Source of the DNA: Candidatus Rhodoferax bjergmarkensis
GTDB taxonomy: Bacteria; Pseudomonadota; Gammaproteobacteria; Burkholderiales; Burkholderiaceae_C
Assembly (NCBI GenBank): GCA_016708345.1
Contig: JADJFX010000009.1
Coordinates: forward strand, 1-64,000
Length of the DNA: 64,000 bases
Direction: 5' to 3'
How positions within the stretch are numbered: position 1 is the first letter of the stretch; every line of letters begins with the position of its first letter. The translations under genes and the position numbers were made by a program. A model generated the notes under the pieces. It was not told the origin of the DNA and did no database searches. It saw only the letters and a list, made by a program, of their open reading frames with translations. Of the stretch, positions 8,658 to 18,104 are shown piece after piece.

Positions 8658-10054
8658 GCGCGAGCCCTTGTAGGTGCGATCTGGACCGGTGTGATAGTGA
8701 TGGGTTTGAACATGCCACTGGCGCTGGTGATGGAGCCTAGGACAGGCAGATCAAGGGCTTCAACAAGGTCGTCCGGTGAGCGCACGCGCCGGTTGATCAG
8801 CTCCAGCATCAGGGCCATGCCAACTCCTAGCAAGGTGCCCAGGAAGATGGAAACCAAAATGTTGAGCATCACCCGAGGTTTGGAGGGGTCAACCGGAGCA
8901 ACGGCGGGGTTGAGCACCGATATATTGGTTTGGTTGGCTTGGCTTTCGATGTTGGTTTGAGCTGCTCGCTGGCTCACGACTTCAAAGGAGCGCTGGGCGG
9001 ATTCGATGTCACGTCGCAGTACATTGAGCTCATCGCGTTGTTTGTTGAGCATCAGTACTTTTGCTTTTTGCGCCCCCAAGGCGCTTTGCAGTTGGGCTTC
9101 GCGTTGCTTGCTGACCTGGTAGGTGGTTTCGATGGAGCTGGTGATTTTGCGGGTTTCGGCGTTGAGCTGGTTCTTGAGGGTGTTCAGTTCGGCTTCGGCG
9201 CGTTGGGTTTGGGGATGGTTATGGCCCAGGTTGATGTTGCTCTCAGTGAGTTTTGCTTCCAAGCGGGCAATGTCGGATTTGAGGCCGTTGATGAGCGGAC
9301 TTTGCATGACTTCAGCCACGGTGTCCGATTGGGCGTTTTGGCGCTTGCTTTGGCTGTCGGTGGTTTGGCCTTGTACGCCGGTGAGTTGGCTGGAGGTTTC
9401 GTTGAGTTTGGCGGTTTCAAAATCGAGCCGCTCATCGGTGGCGGTGATGCCGTTTTCTTGTTGGTAGGTGGAGAGGGCTTGCTGGGCTTTTTCGAGCTTG
9501 TCGCGGGCGGCTTTGGTTTGCTCTTCAAAGAATGCTGCGTACTGACGCGCAGGGGCAAGGCGCAGGTCAAGGTTGACGTTCATGTAGGCCTGTGCAAAGG
9601 CGTTGGCCACGGCGGCAGAAAACTCGGGGTTGGTGCCGGTGTAGCTGATGTTGATGACGTTGCTCTCGCGTGAGGGTTTGACGTCGAGATTTTTTTGCAG
9701 CAGGGTGGCGAGCCAGTCCACCAATTGGCCTTTGCCTTGGGTAGCTTCCTGCCATTGCTGTTGGATAACCGGGCTTTGTTCCATACGCAGCAGTTTGACT
9801 ACGGCATTGGCCACGCGGTCGCTGTTGATGATGTCAACTTGGGTTGCCATGTAGCCCGGTGCCATCATGCCTTGGAGCATGAGACCGCTGACCGGGTCCG
9901 GCGATTTCACGTCGACCACTACCGCAGCGCTGGCGGTGTATTGCTTGGACATGAGCAGGCTCACAGCCACGGTGGTGGAGACTGTTACGAAAAACACGAG
10001 CAGCGCCACTATGTAACGGGCACGCAAGATGCGCAAAAATTGTTGGAGTGTCAT
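8654..10054 (-). CDS. epsF: Chain-length determinant protein EpsF (Wzz domain)
   Basis: This inner-membrane polysaccharide copolymerase has 466 residues. A Wzz domain with the first membrane segment (IVALLVFFVTVSTTVAVSLL) is followed by a long periplasmic coiled-coil region of about residues 150-390, rich in Gln, Glu and Lys. The second membrane segment, near residue 400, reads MLNILVSIFLGTLLGVGMAL, preceded by a proline-rich DPSKPR motif. It acts with EpsG downstream (ATGA overlap) and EpsE upstream to set chain length and export. Confidence 0.94.
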   Translation of the reverse strand: MTLQQFLRILRARYIVALLVFFVTVSTTVAVSLLMSKQYTASAAVVVDVKSPDPVSGLMLQGMMAPGYMATQVDIINSDRVANAVVKLLRMEQSPVIQQQWQEATQGKGQLVDWLATLLQKNLDVKPSRESNVINISYTGTNPEFSAAVANAFAQAYMNVNLDLRLAPARQYAAFFEEQTKAARDKLEKAQQALSTYQQENGITATDERLDFETAKLNETSSQLTGVQGQTTDSQSKRQNAQSDTVAEVMQSPLINGLKSDIARLEAKLTESNINLGHNHPQTQRAEAELNTLKNQLNAETRKITSSIETTYQVSKQREAQLQSALGAQKAKVLMLNKQRDELNVLRRDIESAQRSFEVVSQRAAQTNIESQANQTNISVLNPAVAPVDPSKPRVMLNILVSIFLGTLLGVGMALMLELINRRVRSPDDLVEALDLPVLGSITSASGMFKPITITPVQIAPTRARA

Positions 10055-10082
10055 AGCGGTGGAGGTTTGATCGGTGCGCGGC

Positions 10083-10907
10083 TTAGAAAATGCTTTCTTT
10101 GACGTAGATCACGTCATTGGGCTGGACGGGGTCGGTCAACTGGGGGGTGGTTTGCTGGATGCTGCCATCGGCCATCTTGCGGTGCAGGCGCAGGCGTTCT
10201 TCGCTGCCGCGCACGGTGGGGCCACCGCCCAGAGCGAGGGCTTGCATGATGGTCATGTCGCGCTCGACCCGAAAAGAGCCTGGGCGCTGGGCTTCACCAT
10301 AGATGTAAAACATGGGCGCCCGGTGTACATAAATGCTGTCGCCACCTTGCAGGACGATGTCGTCTTGCAGTTTTTCTGTGAGAAATATGGAGGGGATGTC
10401 AATTTGCTTGCGAAAGGTTTTACCCTCGCGAACGCCGGTAACGATGACTGTGTCGTCGCCGCCAGCAGTGGCACCACCCGCATTGGCCAGCATGTCACTC
10501 AGGCGGGTGTTGGCGGTTTCCAGCGGAAAGCGGCCGGGGCGATTAACTTGACCCAGCACAGCAACCTGGTTGCCCCGGATTTGGGTGAGGATGATGTTGA
10601 CTTGGGGTTGCTTGAGGAAGCCGCCTTGTTGCAGGGCGTCAGCAATTTTTTTCTCGGCCACTGCAAGGGATAGCCCCCCAAGGTTGACTGCGCCAATCAG
10701 CGGGTAGGAGATGGTGCCGCTTTCAGAGACGCGGGTTTCAATGGTGAGATCAGGGTTTTGAAACACTTGCACACGAATGGAGTCGCCTGCACCAAGCGGG
10801 TAGTCGGGCTTGGCCGATGTTTGGGCATGCACCGCAGCTGTGAGGCTGACGAATGCCAAGAAAGTGCTCACCAGCAGGTGCGGGATACGGGGTAGGCGCA
10901 TGGTCAT
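10083..10907 (-). CDS. epsE: Polysaccharide export protein EpsE (Wza/SLBB type)
   Basis: This is an outer-membrane or periplasmic polysaccharide export protein of 274 residues. A signal peptide (LLVSTFLAFVSLTAAVHAQ) is followed by a poly-export domain starting PLGAGDSIRVQVFQNPDL, with SGTISYPLIGAV, and two SLBB domains (VLGQVNRPGRFPL and IYGEAQRPGSFRV). No lipobox Cys is seen, as in other EpsE-type proteins. It forms the exit channel that works with EpsF and EpsG. The gaps to epsD and epsF are 48 and 28 bp. Confidence 0.93.
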   Translation of the reverse strand: MTMRLPRIPHLLVSTFLAFVSLTAAVHAQTSAKPDYPLGAGDSIRVQVFQNPDLTIETRVSESGTISYPLIGAVNLGGLSLAVAEKKIADALQQGGFLKQPQVNIILTQIRGNQVAVLGQVNRPGRFPLETANTRLSDMLANAGGATAGGDDTVIVTGVREGKTFRKQIDIPSIFLTEKLQDDIVLQGGDSIYVHRAPMFYIYGEAQRPGSFRVERDMTIMQALALGGGPTVRGSEERLRLHRKMADGSIQQTTPQLTDPVQPNDVIYVKESIF

Positions 10908-10955
10908 GAGGGGTGGTGTCCGGTAGGATGGATGTGAGGTGGGCGGGTGCCGGGC

Positions 10956-11930
10956 TTACTTGATACCGGCAATGCCTTTTTCGATGGCGGTTTGCATCTT
11001 CTCGTCGCTTGCCGGGGCTTGTGCTCCAGCAGGGGTAGATGCAGATGCAGGGGCTGCGGGTTCTGTCGCTGTTGCACCCTCGGGTTTGACGAACTCTCCC
11101 ATGTAGGTGATTTTTGCGCTGGCACGCAGTTGTTTGAGCTTGGCCGCCACAGCCTCGCCGGCACGTTGGTTGGTCAGGAATTGTTCTATGCGGGGTAGTG
11201 CTGTAGCTTCGTCAACCGGGGCCAGTTGAGAGGAGGCTATGCGCAGCAAGGTGATGCCCTTTGCGGCTTCAATGACCAGGCTCTGGCCGTCTTTGAGGGG
11301 GTGGACGCGCGCGAGCAGTTCCAGCGGTATTTGCTCGGCAGATCGGGTGGCACTGCCACCGCCAAATTTGATGTCTTTGCTTTTGAGCCAGCTTGCAGCT
11401 TCTTCAATAGGTTTTCCATCGGCAGCGAAACTGCGCAGCTGGTCAGCAACGCCGGGGCTGACCGGGGCCACAAGCTCCTGCATGTTGAAAACGCGGCGCT
11501 GGGCGAACAGTTGGGGGTGATCTGAATAGTATTTTTTGGCTTCTTCGGGGGTGGGTTTGGGCAGTGCGCCAGCAAACTGTTGCAGGTAAGCACGGGCCAG
11601 AATGTCGCGCCGGGCGGCTTCTATTTGCGATACCACGTCAGGCGACCGGTGGAGTTTGTTTTCTATGGCTTGCTCGACTGCCAGTTGTTGGTCGATAAGT
11701 TTTTCAAGCACATCACGGCTCATGGTTTGCGCGGCTTGGGGGGAGGATCCTGCAGTGTTGGTGCGGCTGAGAATCTGATTGATTTGGTGGACGGAAATTT
11801 CTTCAGAACCAACTTTGGCCGCCACCTGGGTGGCTATTTTTTTGTCATCTTTGTTGCCGCAAGAGGCTAGGCTCATCGTCAGAGCGGCAGCCAAGAGTGT
11901 GAGGGCGAAGCGTGAGTTTGATAAGTTCAT
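10956..11930 (-). CDS. epsD: EpsD family peptidyl-prolyl cis-trans isomerase lipoprotein
   Basis: This is a SurA/PrsA-like chaperone specific to exopolysaccharide loci. The ATG at 11930 gives a lipoprotein signal ending in the lipobox LASC. The body has a SurA-like N-domain (VLEKLIDQQLAVEQAI) and a rotamase-type region around ARAYLQQFAG to LLRIASSQLAPV. The tail is Ala/Pro/Thr-rich and probably disordered. It presumably folds or stabilises outer-membrane components such as the EpsL barrel encoded just upstream. An in-frame ATG four codons earlier is possible. Confidence 0.88.
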   Translation of the reverse strand: MNLSNSRFALTLLAAALTMSLASCGNKDDKKIATQVAAKVGSEEISVHQINQILSRTNTAGSSPQAAQTMSRDVLEKLIDQQLAVEQAIENKLHRSPDVVSQIEAARRDILARAYLQQFAGALPKPTPEEAKKYYSDHPQLFAQRRVFNMQELVAPVSPGVADQLRSFAADGKPIEEAASWLKSKDIKFGGGSATRSAEQIPLELLARVHPLKDGQSLVIEAAKGITLLRIASSQLAPVDEATALPRIEQFLTNQRAGEAVAAKLKQLRASAKITYMGEFVKPEGATATEPAAPASASTPAGAQAPASDEKMQTAIEKGIAGIK

Positions 11931-11942
11931 GATGGGATGCAA

Positions 11943-13148
11943 TCAGAAGCTGAATTGGCTGGAAATGGTTGCTATGTTGCTCACATAGTCAAGATCGGGC
12001 AAGCTGGAGCTGCGGTTAACGTTTTGCAGGGATGTGACCAAGGTAAAGAATTTGTAGGGCTGCCATTGGGCGGACAGGCTGGTTTCCTGGGTGGTGTCTT
12101 CGCGCAGGGGGCCGATGATGCCAGTGGGTGTGCCTAAAAAGCTGCGCTGTGCGATCTCATGACGCATGCGCAGGATGAGCTTGGCACCCACTTGCCATAC
12201 CGGGCCGACCATCAGACGGTTGGTTTGGCTGTAGTTGTAGTCGTTGGTTTGGTAGCTTGCGAGTTCGCGAGTCCAAGCAGCCGTAAGGGCAGTTTTTCCG
12301 GTGAGGCTCCAGTTCAGGTCAAGGGCTGAGTTGAGGCCGTTGTAGTCCCGCTGGTCGAAGTGCGGGTGGCTGCGGTTGATGTGCGTCAGGCGCAGGTTTG
12401 CGGTGCTGTTGCCGGTAACTGCCCAGTGCAGACGCAGTTCATTGTCGATTTGACTGAAGCTGTCGTCGTAAAAACCAGCTGCTGACAAGGCTCGATTAAG
12501 GTAGGCACCACTGGCCGTGGTTGTAGTGCAGGTCAGCGAGCTGCCAGAACTAAAGGTGTAACGCAGGCCAATGTCTGCCGAAGTGGTGCTGTAGTCGCTG
12601 TCCGAAGCTACGGTTTGCTCGTTGGCCTGTCGGGTGTGAGATGTGCCGCCGATAATTTGCCACGGTCCAGTGAGCTCATACGTGGCATCAAGCCGGGTGC
12701 GTGTGTCGGTGCGTTGGTTGCGAACGTTAATGCCTTGAAGGTCGGCAAAACTGTTGAGTGTTTCTTTTCGACTTGAGGAAATGTTTCCGCGCAGGCGCGG
12801 CGTGAAGGCCCATCGCCAAGCAGCATCAGAATTGAGTGCCGTGAAGTTGAGGTGGCTGAAGTTTTGGTACTTGTTGTCTACCAGCTTAAGGCTAAATTCC
12901 AACTGTTGCAGACTGTGTGCGGTGTTGTAGTTGATGCCTACCGAAGATGTTTGTATGGTCTCGGCAGCGTTTGATTTACCAAGCAGCGCGCTGAAATTAC
13001 TGGCTTCGGGCAGCCGAAATAAATTGCTGTCAGTGGCGATCGAGTAACCGGCATTTAGCGTTAACGAAGATGCGTCTTGCCCCCATGCGGGTATTGCCAA
13101 GCACAGCAGCACAAAGGTTCGAGTCAGCCCGATGGATTGGCGCAGCAT
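11943..13148 (-). CDS. epsL: Outer-membrane beta-barrel protein EpsL
   Basis: This outer-membrane protein of 401 residues has a signal peptide (TFVLLCLAIPAWGQ) and a long run of amphipathic strands with alternating aromatic and polar residues. It ends in a terminal Phe (ATISSQFSF), the usual barrel assembly signal. The EpsL family is found with exosortase-B loci. It starts 2 bp after the stop of the upstream glycosyl-1-phosphate transferase. Its likely role is passage or surface retention of the polysaccharide. Confidence 0.88.
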   Translation of the reverse strand: MLRQSIGLTRTFVLLCLAIPAWGQDASSLTLNAGYSIATDSNLFRLPEASNFSALLGKSNAAETIQTSSVGINYNTAHSLQQLEFSLKLVDNKYQNFSHLNFTALNSDAAWRWAFTPRLRGNISSSRKETLNSFADLQGINVRNQRTDTRTRLDATYELTGPWQIIGGTSHTRQANEQTVASDSDYSTTSADIGLRYTFSSGSSLTCTTTTASGAYLNRALSAAGFYDDSFSQIDNELRLHWAVTGNSTANLRLTHINRSHPHFDQRDYNGLNSALDLNWSLTGKTALTAAWTRELASYQTNDYNYSQTNRLMVGPVWQVGAKLILRMRHEIAQRSFLGTPTGIIGPLREDTTQETSLSAQWQPYKFFTLVTSLQNVNRSSSLPDLDYVSNIATISSQFSF

Positions 13149-13150
13149 GC

Positions 13151-14572
13151 TCAGTAGGCTTTCTGGTCTTTGAGGACCAAGCGGATAGTTTTCAGAATGA
13201 TGTGCAGATCAAGCCTTAAAGACCAGTTGCGCAGGTAGTCCAGGTCGAAATCGATTCGGCCTTGCATTTTGTCGAGCGTTTCGGTTTCGCCCCGGTAACC
13301 GTTGACTTGCGCCCAGCCTGTGATGCCGGGTTTGACCTTGTGGCGCACCATGTAACCTTTAATGAGCTTGCGATAAAGCTCGTTGTGGGCAACAGCGTGG
13401 GGACGGGGGCCAACAATGCTCATGCGGCCTTGAAGCACATTGATGAATTGGGGTAATTCATCCAGTGAAGTGCGGCGCAAAAAGGCACCCAGCGGGGTGA
13501 TACGGGCGTCGTTCTTTTGAGCTTGCTGGATGACGCCACCGTCTTCGGTGACAGTCATGGAACGGAATTTATAAACCAAAATTTCTTCACCATCCAGACC
13601 GTAACGGCGCTGTTTGAAGATGACGGGGCCGGGTGAGCCAATTTTGACTGCGATTGCAATGGCAACCAAAAGCGGAAAAATCAGCGTGAGGATAAGCAGC
13701 GATAAAACAATGTCACTGCTGCGTTTGATCAGGCCGTCGCTGCCTTTAAAGGGGGTTTCGCAAACCGAGATAACAGGCATGCCATGCACTGAAGTGGAGC
13801 GCCCTTGGATCAGATCGGTTACGAACATGTCCGGGACAAAATAGATGGATGCCGTGGTGTCCTTGAGTTCGTCCAGCAGTTGCAGAATGCGGGGCTGGGA
13901 CGCCATGGGCAGTGACACATAGATCAACTGAATGCGTTGGCTCTGGACCAAGCTGGCGATTTGATCCAGGTTGCCTAAGATTTGCTGTTTTTCGTTGTTC
14001 TGGAGGCGGTCTTTCTCCCGGCTGTCGACAAAGCCGGCCAGTTCAATCCTGGCGTAGGGGGATTTGGATATTTTGTCGGCCAGCGCAACACCTTGGTCGT
14101 TCATTCCAACAATGAGAGCGCGTTGCTTGGGTCCTTGCAGGTTGAGCAAAAAGTCTGCTGTACGACGCAGCAAAAGGTGGGAAACCAAATCAGTCAACGG
14201 GGCAACCCATAGCCAAGTGATCAGCGCATTTGATGAGAATTCGCGCAGGTAGCCGGTCACGTAAACAGTAGCTGCCAGCAGACCTGCGATCCAGGTCCAG
14301 TTCAGCAAAATGTCAAAAGCCGCAGCAGTCCAGGAAAGCTGAAGACGCGACTGGCCGGGAAATGTCAGTGCAAAGATCAGCGTCGACGCAATAAGGTATT
14401 GCGGTGGCAATTCGCCTTCAAAATAAAAGGCCAAAGCCCAGAAGGACATTACCAATGTCAATGGACCGAGCAGTGATTCAATAAGGGTGAGGACGTTGTC
14501 TTGGCCCAGTGAGCTTGGAGTGGGCTGGGTCAGTGCTGCAGCCGAGACCATGTGGGGGGAGCTGTTAGACAT
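13151..14572 (-). CDS. Undecaprenyl-phosphate glucose (or galactose) phosphotransferase
   Basis: This priming enzyme transfers a hexose-1-phosphate to undecaprenyl phosphate at the inner membrane. The ATG at 14572 (MSNSSPHMVSAA) overlaps the epsA stop by 8 bp and is preferred over an upstream start. The N-half has about five membrane segments and a CoA-binding-like domain (RALIVGMNDQGVALADKI). The C-half is the bacterial sugar transferase domain, with SPGPVIFKQRRYGLDG, VYKFRSM, RRTSLDELPQFINVL and SIVGPRPHAV. The sugar is not certain; members of this family most often use glucose or galactose. Confidence 0.93.
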   Translation of the reverse strand: MSNSSPHMVSAAALTQPTPSSLGQDNVLTLIESLLGPLTLVMSFWALAFYFEGELPPQYLIASTLIFALTFPGQSRLQLSWTAAAFDILLNWTWIAGLLAATVYVTGYLREFSSNALITWLWVAPLTDLVSHLLLRRTADFLLNLQGPKQRALIVGMNDQGVALADKISKSPYARIELAGFVDSREKDRLQNNEKQQILGNLDQIASLVQSQRIQLIYVSLPMASQPRILQLLDELKDTTASIYFVPDMFVTDLIQGRSTSVHGMPVISVCETPFKGSDGLIKRSSDIVLSLLILTLIFPLLVAIAIAVKIGSPGPVIFKQRRYGLDGEEILVYKFRSMTVTEDGGVIQQAQKNDARITPLGAFLRRTSLDELPQFINVLQGRMSIVGPRPHAVAHNELYRKLIKGYMVRHKVKPGITGWAQVNGYRGETETLDKMQGRIDFDLDYLRNWSLRLDLHIILKTIRLVLKDQKAY

Positions 14573-15362
14573 GGTTGGTAAGCGCTTTGTATTTCCCGAC
14601 GGCTTGCGCACGGTTGGTGACGTCGAGTTTTTTGAACACACGCTGGAGGTGGTTCTTGACCGTGAACTCACTGATCTCCATGATTTTGCCGATTTCGGGG
14701 TTTGTTTTTCCTAGGGCTACCCACTGCATAACTTCGTCTTCACGCACCGACAAGCCGTCCACCAGCACTTGGTGCACAACGGGCATTGTTTCTGGCGCAG
14801 GGGTATCCTGTGTTTGGTGGGGGAGGTGTTCTACTTGGCGCAAGGCTGTGTCAATGTAGGGAAGGGCCGTGGCCATTGCGGCCAGCTCTGCGTCGCTGCT
14901 GGATTCTTTGGTGCTGAATGTGACGTACAAACAGTCATGGCTGCCGCGCTCGTCACGAATACCATGTGCCATGGCCGAGCGCATGGTTTGCAGGGCATGG
15001 CCCAGCGCGCAATTGAGGCCTGTGTTGCTTAATAAAAAGCCACTTTCACCTGAATTCAGTGATAAAGGGCGGTTTCCAAGTTCGGTCCAGCGTTCAAATA
15101 AGTGCAACAGCAATGGGGTGAGGGTTTCTGGATTGGAGTTTTTGGATCGAACGCCAGCCATGGTTGAAATGATGTCGTGCTGGATGGCTCCGTCGGAAAA
15201 GTTGCCCCAAGCCGCAATCATGATGTCATGGGGCAGGTAGTGCTGCATGTCACCCTGCAGCCAAACGAGCACGTCGAAGTGGCTGCGTACCTGCATGGAA
15301 TACGTCACAACGCGATGGTAGTGGCGAAGATCAGTGGGTGACAGTGATGGCAAGAAGGCCAT
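14565..15362 (-). CDS. epsA: EpsA family LuxR-type transcriptional regulator
   Basis: This 265-residue protein has a C-terminal LuxR helix-turn-helix (MQWVALGKTNPEIGKIMEIS followed by TVKNHLQRVFKKLD). Its N-terminal sensor part has no clear ligand pocket motif; the sequence HYHRVVTYSMQVRSHFDVLVW is typical of EpsA in exosortase-B loci. As first gene of the operon it probably activates the eps genes and perhaps the PEP-CTERM gene behind it. Its start is ATG at 15362. Confidence 0.9.
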   Translation of the reverse strand: MAFLPSLSPTDLRHYHRVVTYSMQVRSHFDVLVWLQGDMQHYLPHDIMIAAWGNFSDGAIQHDIISTMAGVRSKNSNPETLTPLLLHLFERWTELGNRPLSLNSGESGFLLSNTGLNCALGHALQTMRSAMAHGIRDERGSHDCLYVTFSTKESSSDAELAAMATALPYIDTALRQVEHLPHQTQDTPAPETMPVVHQVLVDGLSVREDEVMQWVALGKTNPEIGKIMEISEFTVKNHLQRVFKKLDVTNRAQAVGKYKALTNHV

Positions 15363-15587
15363 TGGGATTCAATACAGTTAACGAATTGACGTTTTTAAAT
15401 AGGCATCCTTGCCATTTGATCGCCTTGGTATGCGCTTCGATCAAGATGTATTTGGGTGCAAAACAAGCTAAAAATGCCGCTCGTTTTCGAGATAAGCTCT
15501 AATTTTATGAAAAATCGCACAAAAAGGAAACTCTAAAGTTGACAATCGCGCGATGCCGTCAATGAGTGCAAACCCTAGTGGGTACTT
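15363..15587. promoter_or_regulatory. Upstream region of the eps operon
   Basis: These 225 bp separate epsA from a terminator-like hairpin. The stretch is AT-rich compared with its surroundings and should hold the eps promoter. No convincing sigma-70 or sigma-54 element or LuxR-type palindrome was found by eye. Confidence 0.4.
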
Positions 15588-15618
15588 AAAAAAAAGGATT
15601 GCAGTGCAATCCTTTTTT
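15588..15618 (-). terminator. Rho-independent terminator, probably bidirectional
   Basis: AAAAAAGGATTGCA pairs perfectly with TGCAATCCTTTTTT around a single G. On the minus strand a U-run follows, so it ends the PEP-CTERM gene transcript and insulates the eps promoter. A-rich and T-rich flanks would let it work in both directions. Confidence 0.85.
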
Positions 15619-15643
15619 GTGGCGAAGTGGTTTTTTCCGCAGC

Positions 15644-16210
15644 TTAGACTGCGTCGGATTTGTTGCGGCGTCGCGCAATCGCACCCATCAAACCGAGGCC
15701 GATCAGCATCATGGCATAGGATTCTGGCTCGGGAACGGGCGTCACGCTGGAGCTGATCGAGCCGTTATAGAAGTAGCCATTGCCGCCCCCGTCAATCTTG
15801 CCAGCAACTGTTAAATAATAGTTTCCGCTTGATGTTGCAGTGTTGCCAAACGACAAGATTTTGCTGCCTGCACTGGTGATTTCTTTGACCAGCGTGTCAT
15901 CAGATGTTGCCAAGGTTCCGTGAGTATCAAACAGGCTAATGTTTGTGAAGGTGGTTTTGAAACTTAATGACGCAAGATCAAAGTCGAAGGCTTCGACACT
16001 GTAGCCCGATGATTGCGTGCCTGCACTCAGCGTGAAGTTGAATGTATCGTTGAAACTTGAAAACTGAGTGCCACCACCAAATGAGCTAAAGGACTTTGGT
16101 GTGCCGGGATTGATCACGCCGAGATCAAAAATCGAAGCATTGGCCGCGGTTGCGGCCACGGTCAACAGTGCCATTCCAGCGGCTTTTTTAAGTGATGAAG
16201 TTAATTTCAT
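15644..16210 (-). CDS. PEP-CTERM sorting domain protein
   Basis: This secreted protein of 188 residues is a predicted exosortase substrate. The ATG at 16210 (MKLTSSLKKAAGMALLTVAA) begins a signal peptide and is preferred over an ATG 11 codons upstream. The body is rich in Ser, Thr, Phe and Gly, with FxNxSLFD-like beta strands similar to FxDxA-type PEP-CTERM proteins. The C-terminus is VPEPESYAMMLIGLGLMG followed by AIARRRNKSDAV: the PEP motif, a membrane helix and a basic tail. XrtB is expected to process it. It is a single-gene unit with its own terminator. Confidence 0.92.
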   Translation of the reverse strand: MKLTSSLKKAAGMALLTVAATAANASIFDLGVINPGTPKSFSSFGGGTQFSSFNDTFNFTLSAGTQSSGYSVEAFDFDLASLSFKTTFTNISLFDTHGTLATSDDTLVKEITSAGSKILSFGNTATSSGNYYLTVAGKIDGGGNGYFYNGSISSSVTPVPEPESYAMMLIGLGLMGAIARRRNKSDAV

Positions 16211-16666
16211 GTGATTCCCTTGGTGAAAAGATTTATAAATCAATCAAATGCACTCAGGCACCTTGATCAATTTGGGCAATGGTAGCCATAGGGTTAACCC
16301 GGGTCTATAGCCCGTTCGGACTAACGGGTGTCATGCTGTTGACACAACTGTTACTTGATTTTCCGGTTGCTGTTGCTCGAGAGTGAATGTGGCTCAAACC
16401 CCTGAGTCAAGGGTGAACGTCGTTTGTTGGTCTTGCCCCAGCAAGGTTGCCTTTGCTTCAGAGTTCAAGTTGCTGGACTTTACGGTCAAGGTGGCGTTGA
16501 GCTGCAGTCCGCCCGTTTTGCCTGCTCGTGCTTGTCCGGTTGGTACAACGGTAAAAATTTTTTGCACCCATATCATGGCATTAGGTGGGACACTAGCACG
16601 GTTTTCGCCGCGTCGGGTTGGCGAACCGGACAATCAGGATTGAACGATTGGAAGAGGCATGCATCC
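16211..16666. promoter_or_regulatory. Divergent intergenic region with palindromes
   Basis: This stretch of about 456 bp lies between the PEP-CTERM gene and the fimV-like gene. It holds the perfect 10-bp palindrome GGGTTAACCC (16291-16300) and an inverted repeat CCCGTT/AACGGG (16311-16316 and 16323-16328), about 100 bp upstream of the PEP-CTERM start. These could be operators. The rest shows no credible gene; short open frames on both strands lack ribosome sites and family resemblance. Confidence 0.4.
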
Positions 16667-18052
16667 ATGAGCAGTCAAACAATGCAACATAGAGCAAAAA
16701 AGGCTGTACTTGCGCTGATGTGGGTGGCGCTTGGTGCGCAGGCGCTTACCTTTGGCCGCGTCAGCGGCGGTGCCGTGATAGGCCAGCCACTGGATGTGGT
16801 GATCAAGGCGCAGCTTGACGCCCCGCAGACGGCATCTCAGTTGTGTTTGGACGCTGAAGTGTTTCATGCAGATGTCCGCCAAGACCCGAGTCGCGTCCAG
16901 GTGGGAGTCAAGTCGCTTGATCTGTCTGGCGCGGCCGAGATTCGAATCCAATCGGGCGCACTGATTGATGAGCCGGTGGTTACGGTTCATCTGCATTCTG
17001 GTTGCAGTCAGAAGGCAACGCTGCGTTTTGTGGTGCTGGCTGAGCAGCAGGAAACTGCAGGCGGTGAATCCGCCAGCGCGGCTGCAGTCGTTGTTTCGCT
17101 ACCCACCGCCAGGGACAAGCCACTTGCAACAGTCAAACCACAAAGCCGAACCCAAGAAGCAACAGGGCGGGCACCTTCAGATTCTGCAGACAAGAAAAAA
17201 ACAGCCAGTTCAGTGCCAGGCAAGGCCCGATTAACGCTGGATCCGTTGGGGGAGTTTTCAGACCGGGTGGCGCTGCTGGAGAATCCCCCGGTTGAAAGCG
17301 CTGCCGCAGACGTTTTGCTTGCCATTCAAAGAATTCGTTCACTCGATGCCGATGTGAAAGATTTACATGTGTTGGCGGCCAGCAATGAAGCGAGCATTGC
17401 GGTCATGAAAAACCGGCTGCAAAACGCAGGGCGTATTTCGGATGCCGTCGTGTATGGCTTGAGTGCCTTGGTGGTGCTTTCTATGGCAGGTGTGGCTCTG
17501 ATGTGGCGTCGGCGGCGCTCTGAAGCGGTGCAGCAAGATGACGACTGGTCAAATGGCTCGCCACAGACGCATCTGCCTGCAGCGTATGAAGTCAAGCCAA
17601 CGTTGGTCCCTGTGCCAAAACCAGTGCCCGAAATTGACATGCCCGCGCCAAAAGTAGCTCCTGCAGCCAAGGTGGAACGATTTCTCCCCAGTGTGCAGCC
17701 GGATGGAGTTGATGTGGGCATGATCGAGCTCAGTGAGTCAAATTTCGCCCAAATCATGAATTCGGGCACCACGCATAGCGTGGTGCGCAAGCTTCCTGAT
17801 AGCCCAAGCCTGGCCCCGGCCATGTCAGCAAACCTCTTTCAAACGCCGGTCTTCAGCTCAGGCGAACTGGACTTGGATTTGTCTGGCGATGAGGCTCCTG
17901 CGGACTCGGCTGGCAGTGAATCCGGCGCTCAGTCGGATCGGCCCATGTTCATGCCACTGGATGAAGTGCTTGATGCACAAGAGTGTGAAACGCTTGCGCC
18001 GTCCGAGCCGGACGATCTGCTGCAGTTTGAGCTGCCCAAGTCGTCCAAGTAG
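16667..18052 (+). CDS. FimV-like N-terminal domain protein
   Basis: This 461-residue protein begins MSSQTMQHRAKKAVLALMWV, a signal sequence. The mature N-terminus LTFGRVSGGAVIGQPLDVVI matches the FimV family domain, which binds peptidoglycan or assists type IV pilus assembly. One membrane segment (VYGLSALVVLSMAGVALMW, about residue 350) precedes RRRR and a long acidic, proline-rich cytoplasmic tail. It is shorter than classical FimV (about 900 residues) and no LysM or TPR is seen. The start was taken at the ATG before the signal peptide because the upstream extension has no family match. Confidence 0.75.
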   Translation: MSSQTMQHRAKKAVLALMWVALGAQALTFGRVSGGAVIGQPLDVVIKAQLDAPQTASQLCLDAEVFHADVRQDPSRVQVGVKSLDLSGAAEIRIQSGALIDEPVVTVHLHSGCSQKATLRFVVLAEQQETAGGESASAAAVVVSLPTARDKPLATVKPQSRTQEATGRAPSDSADKKKTASSVPGKARLTLDPLGEFSDRVALLENPPVESAAADVLLAIQRIRSLDADVKDLHVLAASNEASIAVMKNRLQNAGRISDAVVYGLSALVVLSMAGVALMWRRRRSEAVQQDDDWSNGSPQTHLPAAYEVKPTLVPVPKPVPEIDMPAPKVAPAAKVERFLPSVQPDGVDVGMIELSESNFAQIMNSGTTHSVVRKLPDSPSLAPAMSANLFQTPVFSSGELDLDLSGDEAPADSAGSESGAQSDRPMFMPLDEVLDAQECETLAPSEPDDLLQFELPKSSK

Positions 18053-18104
18053 CCTGGCAAAACACGTCAGGGATAACCTCAGGGGCTGGGAACGGCTGCC
18101 GGGG

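Noticed and set aside
16271..16300. Sigma-54-like site upstream of the PEP-CTERM gene (TGGCTACCATTGCCC)
   Set aside because: The GG and GC elements are two bases too close together for a -24/-12 promoter.
16394..16633. Minus-strand open frame before the fimV-like gene
   Set aside because: No start signal or known family; probably chance.
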